From an uncultured Bacteroidota bacterium (GTDB lineage: Bacteria > Bacteroidota > Bacteroidia > Chitinophagales > LD1), in NCBI GenBank assembly GCA_903861145.1, contig CAIOTH010000036.1:1-49126 (forward strand): 49,126 bases of DNA. The letters are read 5' to 3'. The translations under genes and the position numbers were made by a program. This document shows, piece after piece, positions 9,987 through 19,487 of this stretch (position 1 is its first letter; every line of letters starts with the position of its first letter). The notes under the pieces were generated by a model that was given only the letters and a program-made list of their open reading frames with translations, was not told the DNA's origin and made no database searches.

Positions 9987-11583
9987 AAATCTTTGGGAGT
10001 TCAGGCAATCGCCGGGGGTAAAAAACATCGACAGGTTTTTTCTGCTCGTGTTAGTAGCCGCCGGTATATTCAGCGTGCTACAATTTGCTGACTGGTGGTT
10101 CAGGCAAGATCATATTGCCAACCTCTTGTTCTTCATATTGCTTAGCGTGATATTTTGGTATGGTATTGGCCGGCTAATTTTAATCTGGATTAATTACCTG
10201 GGTATTAGCAAGCCAGAACCGGTTATAGCTGAAGAAGGTTTGAGTGTAGCAATTTTTACTACCAGCTCGCCGGGAGAGCCATTGGAGATGTTTGAAAAAA
10301 CGCTGGCGGCCTGCAAAGAGATTACATACCCGCATACTACTTATTTATTGGATGACACAGGAATACCAGCGTTTAGAGAATGCGCCGAAAGGAATGGGGC
10401 TGTTTGGCTTGAATTGGTTGGTTTACCCGGTGCTAAGGCCGGAAAAATTAACGGCGCCCTGAAAAAAACGCACGAAGATTTTATCCTGGTTCTTGATCCT
10501 GACCACATTCCGTTTCCGAATTTTTTGGATAATACGTTGGGCTTTTTCCTCGATGAAAAAATGGGGTTTGTCCAGGTATCGCAGGCTTATTATAATCAAT
10601 ACCGTTCGTTTACGGCACATGGCGCCGCTGAGCAGACATATACTTTTTACGGGCCTACACAAATGAGTTTAAGCGGATATGGTTGTAGCGTGGCCATTGG
10701 TGCGAATTGTACTTTTAGGAGAAAGGCGCTTGAAAGTATTGGTGGGCATGGAATAGGATTGGCGGAAGATTTAGTAACATCTATTCGCATACACGCCGCC
10801 GGGTGGAAATCGGTTTACAACCCGGTTGTGGTTAGCCGCGGTTTGGTGCCGGAAGATTTTGGTTCATTCTGCAAGCAGCAGTTAAAGTGGAGTCGTGGCG
10901 TGTTCGAGGTAACCTTCGAAGAGATTCCGAAATTGTTTTGGAAGTTGACGGGTTGGCAAAGGCTTTCTTATTTGTCGATAGGTACTTATTATTTAGTGGG
11001 GGCCACTTCATTTTTCTTTACCATCATTCCGTTCCTGTTTTTCTTTACAGGCGTTCTGCCTGCTAAAATGTCGTTTGTTGACTTTTTGATTCGCGGTTCA
11101 TTCGTTGCGCTTATGGGTGTTTTAATTTACCTGTATATGCAAAAATGGATGTGCCATCCTGAAACCGAAAGAGGTTTGCATTGGCGGGGTATGGTTTTGA
11201 AATACGCTTGCTGGCCGGTGTTTTTTCTCGGCTTTTTGCTGGCCGTTGTAAATGCTGATATCCCCTACATACCTACGGCAAAAAAGGCTGTACGCGGTTA
11301 CTTTACGCCTTTTGCCCGGCCTTTGGTAGCGCATGTGCTACTATTTCTGTTTGCGCTTGGTTCAGTTTTTTTCTATCGCAGATATGTTGCCGATGAAACT
11401 GACCTGGTGCTGACGGCAGAAAAGACCTGGGGAATGATGGGCTTTGCATTTATTGCATTTATTATGAGTGTGGGCGGAATTTTGGCAGCCCTTGAAGCAA
11501 ACTATTTGAAAGAAGAAGACCCCTGGGATAGCGTTGATTTAGGTAAAATTAAAACCAGTAACGATGAAGGCAAAGACATTTAG
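9967..11583 (+). CDS. Processive family-2 glycosyltransferase, cellulose-synthase-like
   Basis: 538 residues, inner-membrane. Two N-terminal helices (about 22-40 and 52-75) precede a cytoplasmic GT-A domain with DDTG (Asp129-130), the DxD-type metal motif DPDH (177-180), the catalytic-base motif AEDL (Asp268) and QQLKW (304-308), the counterpart of the QxxRW signature of processive beta-glycan synthases with Lys in place of Arg. Several C-terminal helices follow (~330-500), forming the likely translocation channel. No PilZ domain is visible, so direct c-di-GMP control like BcsA is not supported. It overlaps both neighbours by exactly 20 nt, indicating translational coupling. Known relatives make cellulose, mannans, PNAG or hyaluronan; which polymer is made here is unknown. 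E. coli yaiP beside yaiO is a comparable pairing. Confidence 0.9.
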   Translation: MSKKGSKNLWEFRQSPGVKNIDRFFLLVLVAAGIFSVLQFADWWFRQDHIANLLFFILLSVIFWYGIGRLILIWINYLGISKPEPVIAEEGLSVAIFTTSSPGEPLEMFEKTLAACKEITYPHTTYLLDDTGIPAFRECAERNGAVWLELVGLPGAKAGKINGALKKTHEDFILVLDPDHIPFPNFLDNTLGFFLDEKMGFVQVSQAYYNQYRSFTAHGAAEQTYTFYGPTQMSLSGYGCSVAIGANCTFRRKALESIGGHGIGLAEDLVTSIRIHAAGWKSVYNPVVVSRGLVPEDFGSFCKQQLKWSRGVFEVTFEEIPKLFWKLTGWQRLSYLSIGTYYLVGATSFFFTIIPFLFFFTGVLPAKMSFVDFLIRGSFVALMGVLIYLYMQKWMCHPETERGLHWRGMVLKYACWPVFFLGFLLAVVNADIPYIPTAKKAVRGYFTPFARPLVAHVLLFLFALGSVFFYRRYVADETDLVLTAEKTWGMMGFAFIAFIMSVGGILAALEANYLKEEDPWDSVDLGKIKTSNDEGKDI

Positions 11584-12733
11584 AATATTTTCAACGCTTG
11601 CGGCTGTACTAGCGGGTGTTATCATTGTACTGGTATTGTCTTTTGCAGGTAACAAATCGCGCGGTCCACTGGAGAATTTTTTCACCGGTGCGGGTAACGC
11701 GGTGCAGCAGGTGGAAAATAATGTAATCATTAAACAACGGCAGCATAAACGTGCCGATGACCTTACCTGGTTTAACAGTTATATATCTGACCCCGCTAAG
11801 CTTAAAAATCCAGCAACTATTTTGTTAGGTGCTTATGATAACCAGATAAGCGAATCATTTAAGGCGGTTACTGAACTTGAAGATTCAATGCATACCAAGT
11901 TTCCGCTTATCCATATTTACACAGCGTGGGGAACAAAGGCAGAGGAACAATTTCCGCAGCAACAGGTTGATGCAGTTATTGCCTTAGGCTCTGTTCCGGT
12001 TATTACATGGGAGCCCTGGTTATCTGATTTCGATGCTGAAAAATACCCAGCGCTGCGAAAGATGGAGGAGCGTGATAAAGGTGGCCTTGCGGATATTGCC
12101 AAGGGGCTTTATGACCCTTATATCAAGCAATGGGCAACTGCTGCTAAAGAATCGGGAACGCCTATATTTTTGAGAGTCGGTCATGAGATGAACGACCCTT
12201 ACCGGTATCCATGGGGCCCACAAAATAACTCAGCCAAAGATTTTATATCGGCATGGAGGCACATTCACAATGTATTTAAAGCAGCCGGTGCAACTAATGT
12301 GATATGGGTTTGGAGTCCGCACCCTGCTTACGGTTTTTTCGATGCATTTTATCCCGGAAGCGCTTATGTGGATTATGTTGGTATCGGAACATTGAATTAT
12401 GGCACGGTTGCCAGTTGGTCGAAGTGGTGGACTTTCCAGGAAATTTTTGGAAACCATTATAAAGAAATGACGGGCTTTAAAAAACCTATTATGATTACAG
12501 AGTTTGGTTGCCTTGCAGTTGGGGGTAGCCGAAGCCAGTGGTTTGGCGATGCACTGGCTTCTTTACCAAAAGATTATCCATTGGTAAAGTCAGTGGTATT
12601 TTTTCACTTCTCTGAAGATAAAACGACTACACAACAGGCTATTAACTGGTATATCAAAAACGATGCTCCAACGATTAAATCTATCAGACAACAAATAAGT
12701 TTGTGGCCTGATAGTTTGAAAGATGTAAAATAA
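11564..12733 (+). CDS. Membrane-anchored GH26-like glycoside hydrolase
   Basis: 389 residues. One N-terminal transmembrane/signal-anchor helix (about residues 8-28, ending in AGNKSRG) and a single (beta/alpha)8-type domain. GH26 hallmarks: RVGHEMND with the probable acid/base Glu208, an aromatic PYRYPWG loop after it, WVWSPHP, and the probable nucleophile Glu313 in MITEFG. GH26 enzymes cleave beta-mannans, beta-1,3-xylan or mixed beta-glucans. Its place as last gene in the operon, overlapping the synthase gene by 20 nt, suggests it trims or edits the nascent polymer, as BcsZ or AlgL-like enzymes do, and hints that the product is beta-linked, perhaps mannan-like (inference). It ends 8 nt before the convergent methyltransferase gene. 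Confidence 0.87.
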   Translation: MKAKTFRIFSTLAAVLAGVIIVLVLSFAGNKSRGPLENFFTGAGNAVQQVENNVIIKQRQHKRADDLTWFNSYISDPAKLKNPATILLGAYDNQISESFKAVTELEDSMHTKFPLIHIYTAWGTKAEEQFPQQQVDAVIALGSVPVITWEPWLSDFDAEKYPALRKMEERDKGGLADIAKGLYDPYIKQWATAAKESGTPIFLRVGHEMNDPYRYPWGPQNNSAKDFISAWRHIHNVFKAAGATNVIWVWSPHPAYGFFDAFYPGSAYVDYVGIGTLNYGTVASWSKWWTFQEIFGNHYKEMTGFKKPIMITEFGCLAVGGSRSQWFGDALASLPKDYPLVKSVVFFHFSEDKTTTQQAINWYIKNDAPTIKSIRQQISLWPDSLKDVK

Positions 12734-12741
12734 CTTTGAGC

Positions 12742-13440
12742 TTAGAGATAGGCGTAATACAAGCCTCTGCCAATCAATCCGTTTTCATCAAACTCAACAT
12801 TAAAGCCAGCTAGCTTGAAAGCTGTAATCATTTCTGCGTTTGATGTCAATCTAAGTTCATGCTTCTCACTGAAATGTTTGAGGCCTTGTTGCGGAGTTCC
12901 CACTAAATATTGGATATCAAGAACGGATAAGTCATCTTCCAAATTGCTTTGAGTCATTCTGCAAATCTTTATTTCGTTCTTATCATAAGCCAGCATGCCG
13001 ATTCTACCGGGGTAGTAATTGACTGGCGTAAACCAGGGCTCAACTATGACCATACCATTAGGATTAAGATGAGCAGCAAAACATTTTAGTGCGCTAACAA
13101 TATCATCCAGGCGTTTTAGGTAGCCGATGGAGCTGAAAAGACAAAGAATAACGTCATAGTTTTTGTTAAGAGCGAAGTTTCGCATATCGGCAATCCAATA
13201 GTTCCCATGCTCATTTTTTGTCTTTGCGATTTCGATGAACTTTGGATTTAGATCAATACCATCAAGAGTATAGGCTTCTTTCAAATATTTATGATGCTCA
13301 GCGGTACCACAACCTATATCAAGTAAGCTTTTACAATTGGGATGCCTCAACTTTATGATATCAACGATATTGGTTGATTCCTTTTGATAGTCTTTGAAAC
13401 TATAAATCAAATCATAAAATTCTGAGCTATCAGTATACAT
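12742..13440 (-). CDS. Class I SAM-dependent methyltransferase
   Basis: 232 residues, cytoplasmic. Motif I is LLDIGCGTAEHH (SAM-binding glycine loop), motif II the acidic residue in TLDGIDLNPKFI, then WIADMRNF and the YDVILCLFSSIGYL core of a Rossmann methyltransferase. It begins 32 nt after the cphA stop on the same strand and so is probably co-transcribed with cyanophycin synthetase. No substrate-specifying motif is recognised; a link to cyanophycin is only positional. Its terminator is not evident in the 8-nt gap to the convergent GH26 gene. Confidence 0.85.
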   Translation of the reverse strand: MYTDSSEFYDLIYSFKDYQKESTNIVDIIKLRHPNCKSLLDIGCGTAEHHKYLKEAYTLDGIDLNPKFIEIAKTKNEHGNYWIADMRNFALNKNYDVILCLFSSIGYLKRLDDIVSALKCFAAHLNPNGMVIVEPWFTPVNYYPGRIGMLAYDKNEIKICRMTQSNLEDDLSVLDIQYLVGTPQQGLKHFSEKHELRLTSNAEMITAFKLAGFNVEFDENGLIGRGLYYAYL

Positions 13441-13472
13441 ATCTTTTCGCTAAAAATTTTGAGTAGTAACTT

Positions 13473-16088
13473 TTACTGCTGTTCTTCTTCCTCTCTGTAT
13501 TTCATAACCTGATCTAAAGCATCAGGCACTACATCGCTAATAATGGTAATGAACGAGCCTTTGCCAGCATGTTTGATTGCGTAGTCAATAGCTTCGCTTT
13601 CCTTTTTAAGAACGGTTATTTTCTTTTTGGGATCGATGTTATGAATGCCTTGTGTTATTAGACGGATGATTTCATCATCGGCTTTACCTCGTAGGTTTTT
13701 ATCCTGGCGAATGATTATTTCATCAAATACCTTTGCGGCTTCTTCACCCAATTCAATGGTGTCGTTATCACGTCTATCACCAACACCGGCTACTATGCCT
13801 ACTTTGCAGGTGGCGTCGACTTTACCAAGGTACTTGCCAATGGCCTGCATGCCGTGGGCGTTGTGAGCATAATCAATGAGCACTGAGAAATTTTTAAACT
13901 GGAACATATTCATACGGCCCGGTGTTTGCGCCGGTGACGGCACAAAGGTTTCGAGCGCAAGCTTAATGTCCTCAATTTTGAAATCGCGCAAATATGCAGC
14001 CAGCACAGCGGCCAATGCATTTTGTATGTTGAACTCGGCTTTGCCACCAAAAGTGATTGGCACATTGGTAACCTTATCTACCCGTATTTTCCAATTTCCT
14101 TTTAATATGGTTATGTAGCCATGTTCGTAAACACAGGCTATGCCGTGTTTATCGCAATGCTCTTTAATACGCGGACTGTTTTCGTCCATGCTGAACAGCG
14201 CAATTTTGCAATCCAGTTCATCGCGCATTTTGTAGACCAAATCGTCATCGGCGTTAAGAATGGAGTAACCATCTTTTAAAACCGAATTAGGAACCACAGC
14301 TTTTACACGAGCTAATTGCTCCAGCGTGTCAATGCCTTGCAGCCCTAAGTGATCAGCAGCGATGTTGGTTACAACGGCCATATCGCAGTTATGGAAACCA
14401 AGGCCTGCACGCAAAATGCCGCCGCGGGCACATTCAAGCACGGCAAAATCAACGGTTGGGTCTTTCAAAACAAACTCTGCACTGATAGGGCCGGTACAAT
14501 CACCGCGCATCATCATTTGGTTTTGGATGTATACGCCATCGGTGGTAGTGAAGCCGACCTTATGGCCCATCTGTTTTACGATGTGTGCAATTAATCTCGT
14601 GGTGGTTGTTTTTCCATTGGTGCCAGATACGGCGATGATTGGAATACGAGCCGACGCGCCCGGAGGATAAAGCATATCTATAACCGGTTCGGCCACGTTA
14701 CGGCCAATGCCATCGGTAGGATCTAAGTGCATGCGGAAGCCTGGTGCGGCATTTACTTCCAGTACTGCCCCACCGTTTTCACTAACCGGCTCAGTAAGGT
14801 TTTCGGCCATAATATCAATGCCGCAAATATCGAGGCCGATAATGCGCGCAATTCTTTCGGCCATAAAAATGTTGGATGGATGTACCAGGTGTGTTACATC
14901 GTTTGCTGTACCACCGGTTGAAAGGTTAGCTGTTGTTTTTAGCCACAGTTCTCTGCCTTTTTCAATGACAGTTTCGAGCGTAAGGTTTTTATCTTTTAAA
15001 ATGTTGAGGGTTGACTCGTCAACCTTGATTGCAGTTAAAACTTTTTCGTGGCCATAGCCACGGCGTGAGTCGCTGTTTACAATGTCGATTAACTGCTGAA
15101 TGCTGTGAACCCCATCGCCAATAATGGCGGCAGGTGTGCGCAATGCAGCGGCAACAAATTTGTAATTGATAACTAACACCCGGTAGTCGCGGCCGGTAAT
15201 AAATTTTTCGCATATAACGGCGCGCCCATATTTTTGTGCCGCATTAAAACCAATTACGGCTTCATCCCAATTGGTAAGATTGGTTGTTGCACCTTTGCCG
15301 TGGTTGCCATTAAGCGGCTTGGTTACCAGCGGATAGCCGAATTTATTAATTGCAGCTTTTAAATCATCCTCGTCATAAACTACCGCTCCGCGTGGCACCG
15401 GTATCTCGGCTGCTTCAAGCAGGTTCTTGGTATCTTCTTTATCGCATGCAATTTCCACCGCTATACTTGATGTTGTTGATGCAATAGTTGCCTGTATGCG
15501 CTTTTGGTTTTTACCGTAACCTAATTGCACTAAGGAGTGGCGGTTTAAACGAATCCACGGAATTTGCCTTTTAATAGCCTCATCAACAATCGACCCCGTG
15601 GAAGGCCCGAGACGTTCGTCTTCGCGTATCTCGCGTAACTTTTGAATGCACGCAGGCAAATCGTATAGTGTACTATCCATTAGTGACTGTGCAATATCAA
15701 CAGCGGCGCGGGCAGCAAAAATGCCGGCCTTTTCTTCGTAGTATGAAAACACCACATGGTATACTCCCTTTTCCGATGTTTCGCGGGTGCGGCCATAGCC
15801 GCAGTCCATGCCCGCGAGGGTTTGAATTTCGAGTGCAATATGTTCAATTACATGGCCCATCCAGGTGCCTTCTTTTACTCTCGAGAAAAAACCACCTGGT
15901 GCCCCCTCACTACATCGGTGTTCGTACATAGTAGGGAAAGTTGCTTCAAGGCGCTCAGCAAACCCCGGAATTTTGTGCGTGGGCTTCTCTTCTGTTTCCT
16001 GAAGGTCGAGGCGCATTACAATTAGCTTATGACGCTTGTTGCTCCAGTAATTAGGGCCTTTCATTACTTTAATGTCGACAATTTTCAT
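13473..16088 (-). CDS. cphA: Cyanophycin synthetase
   Basis: 871 residues, the usual CphA1 length. It polymerises Asp and Arg into multi-L-arginyl-poly-L-aspartate using ATP. Order of domains: N-terminal domain (~1-160, beginning MKIVDIKVMKGPNYWS, a strong family signature), ATP-grasp domain (~165-480, with VTKPLNGNHGKGATT and VLEVNAAPGFRMH) that adds Asp, and a Mur-ligase-like domain (~485-871) with P-loop SGTNGKTTTTR (Gly489) that adds Arg. Upstream 16089-16246 is the divergent promoter region shared with cphB. The methyltransferase follows 32 nt downstream. Product granules are cytoplasmic nitrogen reserves. No truncation or missing key motif seen. Confidence 0.96.
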   Translation of the reverse strand: MKIVDIKVMKGPNYWSNKRHKLIVMRLDLQETEEKPTHKIPGFAERLEATFPTMYEHRCSEGAPGGFFSRVKEGTWMGHVIEHIALEIQTLAGMDCGYGRTRETSEKGVYHVVFSYYEEKAGIFAARAAVDIAQSLMDSTLYDLPACIQKLREIREDERLGPSTGSIVDEAIKRQIPWIRLNRHSLVQLGYGKNQKRIQATIASTTSSIAVEIACDKEDTKNLLEAAEIPVPRGAVVYDEDDLKAAINKFGYPLVTKPLNGNHGKGATTNLTNWDEAVIGFNAAQKYGRAVICEKFITGRDYRVLVINYKFVAAALRTPAAIIGDGVHSIQQLIDIVNSDSRRGYGHEKVLTAIKVDESTLNILKDKNLTLETVIEKGRELWLKTTANLSTGGTANDVTHLVHPSNIFMAERIARIIGLDICGIDIMAENLTEPVSENGGAVLEVNAAPGFRMHLDPTDGIGRNVAEPVIDMLYPPGASARIPIIAVSGTNGKTTTTRLIAHIVKQMGHKVGFTTTDGVYIQNQMMMRGDCTGPISAEFVLKDPTVDFAVLECARGGILRAGLGFHNCDMAVVTNIAADHLGLQGIDTLEQLARVKAVVPNSVLKDGYSILNADDDLVYKMRDELDCKIALFSMDENSPRIKEHCDKHGIACVYEHGYITILKGNWKIRVDKVTNVPITFGGKAEFNIQNALAAVLAAYLRDFKIEDIKLALETFVPSPAQTPGRMNMFQFKNFSVLIDYAHNAHGMQAIGKYLGKVDATCKVGIVAGVGDRRDNDTIELGEEAAKVFDEIIIRQDKNLRGKADDEIIRLITQGIHNIDPKKKITVLKKESEAIDYAIKHAGKGSFITIISDVVPDALDQVMKYREEEEQQ

Positions 16089-16246
16089 GGGTAAAGGGTT
16101 TATAGGTTATTGCGCTGGTAATGCCATAGGGGCTTGGCTTTACCTTCTTGCAATTTAAAGTTTTCGTTCAATTGATAAGCATTGTTGAAAAAAAAATTTC
16201 ATAATACTAATGCTTTTCCCAATTTCGGTTTTCAATTGTGTGGTAA

Positions 16247-17119
16247 ATGATACCTAAAGGAAAACTGATAGCCATAGGCGGAGCTGAAGATAAAGGCACT
16301 GACCTTGAAGCGGGAATAATTCAACGGAGCCAACTCAATTTTTTTGAAATTGGCATACTTAAAACTATCAGCAAACTGCTTGCTGATAAAAATGACCGCA
16401 TTGAAATTATTACTACCGCATCATCGGTACCTGATGAAGTTGGCGAGCAATACACTCTTGCATTTAATAAGTTGGGGTGCGGTAATGTTGGCCATTTAAG
16501 AATACGCGTGCGTGATGAGGCACTTGAGTATGAAAGCGTAGAGCGCCTTAAAGCATGCAAGGCCGTTTTATTTTCGGGCGGAAACCAGTTGAGGTTATCA
16601 TCAATTTTTGGTGGCACAGAGTTTTTAGACATTTTGAAAGAGCGCTATGAAAGCGAGCACTTTTTAATAGCGGGCACCAGCGCCGGTGCCATGGCTATGT
16701 CGTTAACCATGATTTATGAGGGGAACGCCACCAATGCTCATTTAAAAGGTGAAGTGAAAATTACCACCGGCCTGGGTTTTATACCGGGTGTAATCATCGA
16801 TTCGCATTTTAATAAGCGCGGCAGGTTTTCGAGGCTTGCACAAGCCGTTGCAGCAAACCCTGGTACAATCGGTATTGGGTTAGGAGAGGACACCGGTATT
16901 GTTGTTAGTAATGGTGAAGAACTGGAGGCCATAGGCTCTGGTTCGGTGATGATTCTTGATGGCAGAAATATTCATCACAATAACATTGCGGATATTGAGT
17001 TTGACCAGCCAATTTCGGTTGAAAATATTGTTGTGCACATCATGGCCAAGGGCAATACCTATAATATCAGGTCGCGCAAATTTAGGGGTAACGAGGTTGT
17101 GGTTAAACCAGCAGAATAG
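16247..17119 (+). CDS. cphB: Cyanophycinase
   Basis: 290 residues. A serine exopeptidase of family S51 that releases beta-Asp-Arg dipeptides from cyanophycin. The start MIPKGKLIAIGGAEDKG is typical, the nucleophile is Ser145 in AGTSAGAMAM, and FSGGNQLRL and the GLGFIPGVIIDSHFNKRGR stretch belong to the substrate-binding part. No signal peptide, so it is an intracellular CphB rather than a secreted CphE. It is divergent from cphA across 158 bp, so synthesis and breakdown may be controlled from one region. No isoaspartyl dipeptidase gene lies in the window; that final step must be elsewhere. It ends 11 nt before a convergent gene. Confidence 0.95.
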   Translation: MIPKGKLIAIGGAEDKGTDLEAGIIQRSQLNFFEIGILKTISKLLADKNDRIEIITTASSVPDEVGEQYTLAFNKLGCGNVGHLRIRVRDEALEYESVERLKACKAVLFSGGNQLRLSSIFGGTEFLDILKERYESEHFLIAGTSAGAMAMSLTMIYEGNATNAHLKGEVKITTGLGFIPGVIIDSHFNKRGRFSRLAQAVAANPGTIGIGLGEDTGIVVSNGEELEAIGSGSVMILDGRNIHHNNIADIEFDQPISVENIVVHIMAKGNTYNIRSRKFRGNEVVVKPAE

Positions 17120-17130
17120 CAGTGATTGCT

Positions 17131-19368
17131 TTACTTTTCTATCAGGACCTTTCCGGTAAATAAGGTGCCCGATTGGTTGATTCGAACGACATAAAAACCA
17201 TTGCATAACCCGGCGGTATTTACGGTAACGTGATGGCTGCTAAAGGTTGTTTCGGCAAATACTTTTTGGCCAAGCACATTAATTATCTCTGTCTGCGGAT
17301 TGACAAGATAATCACCGGTTATATCACAAACTACATAATCTTTAGCAGGGTTGGGAAATACATATAGTTGATGCTGTAAGGATGGAGCAACATCGGCTAC
17401 ACCTAATGAAGTGCCCGGATCCCAAACCGAATCTGAATACATCATCAACCCGCCCCTCGAATTTCCAATCAAGTATTCCATTTCGCCATCGCTGTTAATG
17501 TCGGCAATAGATAAGGTAGAATTATGGCCTACCGGTTGCCCTATAAAATCGGTTGTTATCCGGTTAAAAGTGCCGTTACGTAATTGACCTTGATCAATTA
17601 CATATTCATAGATGTTTCCTGATAATGAACCTACAAACAGTAACATATTTCCGGCTGAGTCTTTGCGTATAAAGGGCTGGCTATAACCTACAGAGTTTGG
17701 CGAAACTGTAACATTGATATTTCCGAAATTCGGGTTTACGGAGTCAGCATTGAAAACTGCCGAATCTTTGGTGCCGAAATTCCAGTAATAAGAAAGAGTG
17801 CCGTTTTGATTGCCCACAATTAGGTCATTCAGCGAATCGCCATTTACATCGTAAATAAAAGGAGCGCTGTATAAGCCCACGTTAATATTGAAGTATTGGG
17901 CCTGGGTCATTGATGGGTAGGAAGAACCGGTAGTGCCTGTGTTTTTAAAATAATGAATATTACCGGTAATATCACCAAGTAACAAATCCGCCTTCCCATC
18001 GCCATCTAAATCGCCGAATGCGGGGTTTGCTCCTTGCAGGCCATATGTGCTCATATTGTTGTAATCCTCGGTTAGCATAGTAAATTGAGGGTGCGTGGCA
18101 TCACCGGTATTTTCATAAAACGCCAGGGTAGATTTGTATGGATTGGAAGGTACAAAGTAACCGTAGTTGCCTACTACTATGTCCTGCAGTCCATCGCCGT
18201 TAAAATCATAAAATACAGCTTTTGACGCCGTACCAAAATCGAGCATGCTATGCACTAAAAACGAATCGCTTTGATACTCGTACCTGCAATTGACGTTACC
18301 GGTGTTTTTATAATACATCACATTTTTTATATCGCGCGCCTCGGTAGTTTGGTTAGGTGCAACCAGCAAATCTTCTTGCCCGTCGGCGTTTACATCAACT
18401 CCAAATCCGGCAGGGTAAGTGCGCATTACAATTGGCACATCGCACAAAGGATAGCTCGAATCAACCAGGCAGATATTTGCGTACGAGCTATCGCCACAGT
18501 TTTGCAGAAAACTAAGATTATCGTAACCAATATTACCATTCAATAAATCAACGGTTCTGTATTGAAGGTCCTGCACGGCATAAAGGCTATTGCCGGCATG
18601 TCGTGGGCCATGGGGTTGAGTAGTATCCTGGCCCGTTCCGCCTTTGCAGGTTATATTTAGTTCAATTGAGTTGCTTCCAGCATTTTGGCTGAAGTTTCCC
18701 CAGCAGGAGCTAGCCAGGACGTAATTAAAAGAATCAATATCGTAATGAGGGTTACCCGGGTGCTCCTTACTTTGGTTCTCGTAATACACCACATTGGTTC
18801 CAAACACTGCATAGGTTAAAATATCAATATCACCATCACGGTTTACATCGGTAATAACGGGTATATCGGCATAGTTCGCAAAGGCAATTGCGGTAAAGGG
18901 CGAATCGGTTAAGTACCGAATAACAGGGCATACTAAATCGTAATGCAAAAGGCCGTTTTGCATGCTGCCTTTAAAAACTTCTATGCCGGCCTGCGAACCG
19001 TTAAATGTAAATAAGTCGGGTATGCCATCATGATTATAATCGCGAAGTAGCGCAAACTGGCTAAGCCCGGATGGGAATAGGGCCTCGTATTGAGGAGCGT
19101 ATGTATACATTGAATCGGTGCCACTGCCATTGCTGAGATATGTAATAACCTTATTACCTTCTCTATCGAATATAAACAGGTCCTTAATCCCATCATTGTT
19201 CAGGTCGCCGGATGAAAACTGGGGGGCATTTACGCCTCCTGTCCATGCGGCGGATAGCAAGGCTCCGTTTTTATAAACCGGTATGCTGATAACCCTGTTT
19301 TTTGAGTTTTGGCCGTTTACGTGCACACTCCATAAAATCAAAATAGAAGCCAGCAGGCGATTCAGCAT
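17131..19368 (-). CDS. Secreted FG-GAP/VCBS repeat protein with T9SS sorting domain
   Basis: 745 residues. Signal peptide at the start (MLNRLLASILILWSVHVNGQ). At least eight calcium-binding-like FG-GAP/VCBS motifs recur, such as DLNNDGIKDLFIF, DYNHDGIPDLFTF, DVNADGQEDLLVA, DFNGDGLQDIVVG and DLDGDGKADLLLG, indicating one or two beta-propellers as in integrin alpha-type repeats. The last ~80 residues (LYVFPNPAKDYVVCDI ... GFYVVRINQSG ... GKVLIEK) form a type A T9SS sorting domain, so the protein is exported across the outer membrane and probably surface attached. The middle contains a Cys-containing, less regular insert (~210-310). Ligand unknown. Same strand as the copper-protein pair upstream, but separated by 119 bp with repeats. 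Confidence 0.9.
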   Translation of the reverse strand: MLNRLLASILILWSVHVNGQNSKNRVISIPVYKNGALLSAAWTGGVNAPQFSSGDLNNDGIKDLFIFDREGNKVITYLSNGSGTDSMYTYAPQYEALFPSGLSQFALLRDYNHDGIPDLFTFNGSQAGIEVFKGSMQNGLLHYDLVCPVIRYLTDSPFTAIAFANYADIPVITDVNRDGDIDILTYAVFGTNVVYYENQSKEHPGNPHYDIDSFNYVLASSCWGNFSQNAGSNSIELNITCKGGTGQDTTQPHGPRHAGNSLYAVQDLQYRTVDLLNGNIGYDNLSFLQNCGDSSYANICLVDSSYPLCDVPIVMRTYPAGFGVDVNADGQEDLLVAPNQTTEARDIKNVMYYKNTGNVNCRYEYQSDSFLVHSMLDFGTASKAVFYDFNGDGLQDIVVGNYGYFVPSNPYKSTLAFYENTGDATHPQFTMLTEDYNNMSTYGLQGANPAFGDLDGDGKADLLLGDITGNIHYFKNTGTTGSSYPSMTQAQYFNINVGLYSAPFIYDVNGDSLNDLIVGNQNGTLSYYWNFGTKDSAVFNADSVNPNFGNINVTVSPNSVGYSQPFIRKDSAGNMLLFVGSLSGNIYEYVIDQGQLRNGTFNRITTDFIGQPVGHNSTLSIADINSDGEMEYLIGNSRGGLMMYSDSVWDPGTSLGVADVAPSLQHQLYVFPNPAKDYVVCDITGDYLVNPQTEIINVLGQKVFAETTFSSHHVTVNTAGLCNGFYVVRINQSGTLFTGKVLIEK

Positions 19369-19397
19369 TTATTTTACATTTTAAATATTATAAAACA

Positions 19398-19451
19398 AAT
19401 GTGCGATACTCGAAGTCCGGATTAAAAATCGCACATCGTATATCGCACATT
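19398..19451. repeat. Inverted/direct repeat built from the word ATCGCACAT
   Basis: AATGTGCGATA at 19398-19408 is the reverse complement of TATCGCACATT at 19441-19451, and another direct copy of the word (AATCGCACATCG) lies between them. A short imperfect hairpin (GGCAGGT/ACCTGTTGCC, about 19462-19482) follows and may help terminate the gene ending at 19488. The tract fills the gap between two minus-strand genes and resembles the other word-repeat tracts in this window. Confidence 0.6.
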
Positions 19452-19487
19452 ACAAGGTCAAGGCAGGTTATTACCTGTTGCCAAAAA

